The translations under genes and the position numbers were made by a program. The notes beneath the pieces were generated by a model that made no database searches, was not told where the DNA came from, and was given only the letters and a program-made list of their open reading frames with translations. Shown one piece after another: positions 60,715 through 64,000 of a DNA stretch of 64,000 nt (its first letter is position 1; each line of letters starts with the position of its first letter). Where the stretch lies: positions 124,001 through 188,000 of the forward strand of contig CAVOWK010000011.1 in assembly GCA_963700045.1 (NCBI GenBank), read 5' to 3'. The DNA is from RPQJ01 sp963700045. Lineage in GTDB: Bacteria; Pseudomonadota; Gammaproteobacteria; Steroidobacterales; Steroidobacteraceae.

Positions 60715-63111
60715 TCAATACGGCCACTTCCAGTCGCGCTCCGCAGCACGGTCGATGCCGTGCTCGTGCGCGTACTGCCGGCACTCGATCTGCAGGTTTC
60801 GCAGCTTCTCCTTGACGTGCGCGCCGGCGACCTGCAGCCGTGGCACGCGGTCGATCGCATCGATCGCGAGGCTGAAGCGGTCCACCTCGTTGTTGATCGC
60901 GAGCTCGAGCGGCGTGTTGATGTTGCCCTTTTCCTTGTACCCGCGAACGTGCAGGTTCGCGTGATTGTGGCGCCGGTACGCGAGGCGGTGGATCAGCCAC
61001 GGGTAGCCGTGGAAGTTGAAGATGATCGGCTTGTCCGTGGTGAACAGCGTGTCGAAGTCGCGGTCCGACAGCCCGTGCGGGTGCTCCTTCGGCGGCGTGA
61101 GCTTGTAGAGGTCGACGACGTTGACGAAGCGGACCTTGAGGTCGGGGAAGTACTGGCGCAGCAGCGCGGTCGCGGCCAGCGCCTCGTGCGTGGCGATGTC
61201 GCCGCAACCCGCCATGACCACGTCCGGCTCGCCGCCATGGTCGCTGCTCGCCCAGTCCCACAGGCCGATGCCCTTCGCGCAGTGCTTGATCGCAGCGTCC
61301 ATGTCGAGGTACTGCAGGTGCTGCTGCTTGTCGCAGACGATGACGTTGATGTTGTCCGTGCTGCGCAGGCAGTGTTCGGACACCGCCAGCAGGCAATTCG
61401 AATCCGGCGGCAGGTAGATGCGCGTGACCGTCGGGCTCTTGTTCACGACCACGTCGAGGAAACCCGGGTCCTGGTGCGTGAAGCCGTTGTGGTCCTGCCG
61501 CCAGACGGTCGACGTGATCAGCAGGTTGAGCGAGGAGACCGGCGCGCGCCACGGGATCTCCTCGCAGATGTCGAGCCACTTGGCGTGCTGGTTGAACATC
61601 GAGTCGATCACGTGCACGAACGCTTCGTAGGTCGAGAAGAAGCCGTGGCGCCCGGTCAGGAGGTAGCCCTCGAGCCAGCCCTCGAGCGTGTGTTCGGAGA
61701 GCATCTCCATGACCCGTCCGTCGACGGCAAGTTCGCCGCCGTCGGCATCCACCGGCAGGTAGTCGGCCAGCCAGGTCTTCTTGCTGGCCTGGTAGACGGC
61801 ATCGAGCTTGTTCGAGGTCGTCTCGTCGGGGCCGAACACCCGGAAGTTGTCCGGATTGAGCGTCAGGATGTCGCGCAGGAACTCGCCGAGCCTGCGGGTG
61901 TTCTCGGCCTCCGATCCACCGGGTTTCTTCACGGCAACGGCAAAGTCGCGGAAGTCCGGCAGGCGCAGTGCGCGGCGCAACTGGCCGCCGTTGGCGTGCG
62001 GGTTGGCGCTCATGCGGCGCCGCCCCTGCGGCGCAAGTGCCCTCAGTTCTTCCACCAGCCGCCCGCTCGCGTCGAACAGCTCCTGCGGCCGGTAGCTCTT
62101 CAGCCACTTCTCCAGCAGCTTGAGGTTCTCCGGGTTGTTGCGGACGTCCGCCAGCGGCACCTGGTGCGCGCGCCAGTAGCCTTCCACCGTCTTGCCGCCG
62201 ACCTTCTTCGGCCCCGTCCAGCCCTTGGGGCTGCGCAGCACGATCATCGGCCAGCGTGCGCGCACCGCCTTGCCGGTGCGACGCGCGTCCGACTGGATCC
62301 GGCGAATGTCCTGCACGCAGCGCTCCATGGTTTCAGCCATGAGCCGGTGCATCGTCGCCGGGTCGTCGCCTTCGACGAAATGCGGGGTCCAGCCGTAACC
62401 GCGAAACAGGCTCTCGAGCTCCTCGTGCGAAATGCGCGCCAGGAGCGTGGGATTGTTGATCTTGTAGCCGTTCAGGTGCAGCACCGGCAGCACCGCGCCA
62501 TCGCGCACGGGATTCAGGAACTTGTTCGAATGCCAGGCGGTGGCGAGCGGGCCGGTCTCGGCTTCGCCGTCGCCGACGACGACGGCGACCAGCAGGTCCG
62601 GGTTGTCGAAAGCGGCGCCGAACGCGTGCGAGATGCTGTAGCCGAGCTCGCCGCCCTCGTGGATCGACCCCGGCGTTTCGGGCGTGCAGTGACTGCCGAT
62701 GCCGCCGGGAAACGAGAATTCCTTGAAGAATTGCCGCATGCCCTCGACGTCTTCACCCTTGTTGGGATAGATCTCCGCGTAGGTGCCTTCGAGGTAGACG
62801 GGCGCCAGGACGCCGGGGGCGCCGTGTCCCGGTCCGGCGAGAAAGATCGCATCGAGGTCGTACTTGCGGATCAGGCGGTTCAGGTGGACGTACGTGAAAC
62901 TGAGTCCGGGACTGGCGCCCCAGTGCCCGAGAAGACGGCTCTTCACGTGTGCAGGCTGCAGCGGTTCGTGCAGCAACGGGTTGTCGCGCAGGTAGATCAT
63001 CCCCGCCGCGAGGTAATTGCAAGCGCGCCAGTACGCGTCGATCTGCTCGAGTTCCGTCGCCACGCCCGCTACGTTGCGTTGCGATGCCTTGCGTATTGCT
63101 TTCGTCGCCAT
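60715..63111 (-). CDS. xfp: Xylulose-5-phosphate/fructose-6-phosphate phosphoketolase
   Basis: A 798-residue ThDP enzyme that cleaves xylulose 5-phosphate (and often fructose 6-phosphate) with phosphate to acetyl phosphate and an aldose phosphate. It has GPGHGAPGVLAP, the cofactor motif VVGDGEAETGPLATAWHSNKFLNP, and VFGPDETTSNKL and GYLLTGRHGFFSTYEAFVHV further on; length is normal. ATG at 63111 with AGGGAAG 7 bases upstream. With transaldolase it can produce acetyl units from sugar phosphates without carbon loss. No acetate kinase or phosphotransacetylase gene is visible in the window. Confidence 0.96.
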   Translation of the reverse strand: MATKAIRKASQRNVAGVATELEQIDAYWRACNYLAAGMIYLRDNPLLHEPLQPAHVKSRLLGHWGASPGLSFTYVHLNRLIRKYDLDAIFLAGPGHGAPGVLAPVYLEGTYAEIYPNKGEDVEGMRQFFKEFSFPGGIGSHCTPETPGSIHEGGELGYSISHAFGAAFDNPDLLVAVVVGDGEAETGPLATAWHSNKFLNPVRDGAVLPVLHLNGYKINNPTLLARISHEELESLFRGYGWTPHFVEGDDPATMHRLMAETMERCVQDIRRIQSDARRTGKAVRARWPMIVLRSPKGWTGPKKVGGKTVEGYWRAHQVPLADVRNNPENLKLLEKWLKSYRPQELFDASGRLVEELRALAPQGRRRMSANPHANGGQLRRALRLPDFRDFAVAVKKPGGSEAENTRRLGEFLRDILTLNPDNFRVFGPDETTSNKLDAVYQASKKTWLADYLPVDADGGELAVDGRVMEMLSEHTLEGWLEGYLLTGRHGFFSTYEAFVHVIDSMFNQHAKWLDICEEIPWRAPVSSLNLLITSTVWRQDHNGFTHQDPGFLDVVVNKSPTVTRIYLPPDSNCLLAVSEHCLRSTDNINVIVCDKQQHLQYLDMDAAIKHCAKGIGLWDWASSDHGGEPDVVMAGCGDIATHEALAATALLRQYFPDLKVRFVNVVDLYKLTPPKEHPHGLSDRDFDTLFTTDKPIIFNFHGYPWLIHRLAYRRHNHANLHVRGYKEKGNINTPLELAINNEVDRFSLAIDAIDRVPRLQVAGAHVKEKLRNLQIECRQYAHEHGIDRAAERDWKWPY

Positions 63112-63247
63112 GCGTGCACTTCCCTGGTTGATGAGTCTTGCCCGCAGCATCCAACAGAGTGGCGCAGGTTTCCAGCCGGAAGCACTGTCTCATGACGACG
63201 AAACGCGCGGTAACATAACTGCAATCGAATTCAGGGAGCGCCAGGCC

Positions 63248-64000
63248 ATGATTCTTTCGTCGCAGCACGCGCAAGCGAGACGGGGCAGTGCGTCGTCAGG
63301 TGGGCGCGTGGTTCGCACGCTGCTGCTGGCATCGCTCGGCGCCTGCTCCAGCGCAGTCCTGGCCGCGCCAAAGACTGACGTCGTGGTGCTCATCAACGGC
63401 GATCACATCACTGGCGAAGTGAAATCCCTGGAGTACAACCAGCTCAAGCTCAGCACGTATCACATGGGCACGATCTACATCGAGTGGGACAAGATCGCGA
63501 GCCTGCAGTCCAGCCAGTACCTGCTGCTCGAGCGCACCGACGGCACCCGGTACTACGGCCAGCTGGTCGCAGGCGAGGGAGACTCCACGCTGCAGGTCGC
63601 TCGCTCGGTCGACGAACCGGTGGTGTCGGTCGACATGGCCGTCGTCGTGCGGGCCCAGCCGATCGAGGGCGGCGACTTCATCGACCGGCTCGACGGCTAT
63701 GTCAGCGCGGGCTTCGACTTTGCGAAGGCGAACAATCGCAACAGCATCGATCTCGCCGGCGGGCTGTCGTCCCGAACCCGGATTCGCGCCTGGGCAGTCG
63801 ACGGTTCGGCCAACCTCACCGACGACAGCACCGGCGCCACCAGCGAGCGCTATCAGCTGCAGGGCAGCTACCGCCAGTTCACCAGGCTTCGCGACTTCTA
63901 CCAGGGCTTCGGCGGCTTCGATCGCAATACCGAACTCGACCTCAACCTGCGCACGTCGGTGGGTGGCGCGTATGGCCGGTATTTCGTGCAGAACAATCAC
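63248..64000 (+). CDS. DUF481-like outer-membrane protein, 3' end outside window
   Basis: At least 251 residues, open to the edge. A signal peptide (about 20-45, VRTLLLASLGACSSAVLAAP) is followed by a small beta domain (VVVLINGDHITGEVKSLEYNQLKLSTYHMGTIYIEWDKI), often found before DUF481, and by the start of an outer-membrane beta-barrel (RLDGYVSAGFDFAKANNRNSIDLAGGLSSRTR, then YQLQGSYRQFTRLRDFYQGF) with alternating polar and hydrophobic residues. It resembles the YdiY salt-induced porin group. It is divergent from the phosphoketolase gene. The C-terminal barrel end is not visible. Confidence 0.75.
   Translation, partial: MILSSQHAQARRGSASSGGRVVRTLLLASLGACSSAVLAAPKTDVVVLINGDHITGEVKSLEYNQLKLSTYHMGTIYIEWDKIASLQSSQYLLLERTDGTRYYGQLVAGEGDSTLQVARSVDEPVVSVDMAVVVRAQPIEGGDFIDRLDGYVSAGFDFAKANNRNSIDLAGGLSSRTRIRAWAVDGSANLTDDSTGATSERYQLQGSYRQFTRLRDFYQGFGGFDRNTELDLNLRTSVGGAYGRYFVQNNH

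Overview
The window is high-G+C, densely packed bacterial chromosome with no rRNA, tRNA, transposase, phage or CRISPR signal. Gene content (AlkB-type alkane hydroxylase, wax ester synthase, glutathione-dependent formaldehyde oxidation, TonB-dependent receptor, OmpA-type porin, RlpA, DUF481 and DUF885 proteins, paired M16 peptidases) points to a Gram-negative, probably gammaproteobacterial, aerobic heterotroph of the Xanthomonadales/Nevskiales/Steroidobacterales kind that can use hydrocarbons or long-chain alcohols. The taxonomic placement is inference from gene families only.

Layout. 1-4237: 5' part of gltB (minus strand). 4.5-7.5 kb: GlsB-like membrane protein, RlpA-like protein and two HSL-type alpha/beta hydrolases. 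7.6-10.5 kb: a TetR regulator divergent from alkB (hydroxylase), a [2Fe-2S] ferredoxin and an AlkB-type 2-oxoglutarate repair dioxygenase, with a 24-bp perfect palindrome between them. 10.6-16.5 kb: an operon of three c-type heme proteins (di-heme cytochrome, MauG/CcpA-like peroxidase, beta-helix/cytochrome c fusion) and a TonB-dependent receptor. 16.5-17.06 kb: non-coding and filled with nested inverted repeats. 17.1-22.7 kb: PQQ quinohemoprotein alcohol dehydrogenase, amidase, small membrane protein and iron-type alcohol dehydrogenase. 22.8-32.9 kb: nine minus-strand genes (TPP enzyme, BASS transporter, epimerase, SDR, ExoD, DUF2505, wax ester synthase, DUF3047, acyl-CoA synthetase). 33-36.5 kb: TauE-type permease, an exported methyltransferase-like protein, and a sulfotransferase-like/class IV aminotransferase pair. 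36.5-40 kb: DUF924, fghA, frmA and a secreted VNGS-repeat protein, with G-quadruplex-type repeats. 40-47.5 kb: WYL regulator, DUF2891, fused M16 peptidase, OmpW/OmpA-like porin and a second exported methyltransferase-like protein. 47.6-52 kb: a 2-oxoacid:ferredoxin oxidoreductase operon. 52.2-57.6 kb: DUF885 and an M16 peptidase pair. 58-63.1 kb: MscS channel, transaldolase, phosphoketolase. 63.2 kb to the end: a DUF481 protein running off the edge.

How it fits together (inference): alkane -> alcohol (AlkB plus ferredoxin) -> aldehyde (PQQ and iron alcohol dehydrogenases) -> acyl-CoA (acyl-CoA synthetase) -> wax ester or triacylglycerol (WS/DGAT) can be drawn from genes in 8.4-27.2 kb. No aldehyde dehydrogenase was seen. 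A second, imperfect copy of the core of the TetR palindrome lies just upstream of the PQQ dehydrogenase, which suggests shared control.

Two cross-cutting observations stand out. Five genes carry six frameshifts, each explained by one extra base in a short G or C run, so consensus error is more likely than gene decay. Four genes have G-rich repeat tracts starting 0-2 nt after their stop codons, a pattern not explained by ordinary terminators.
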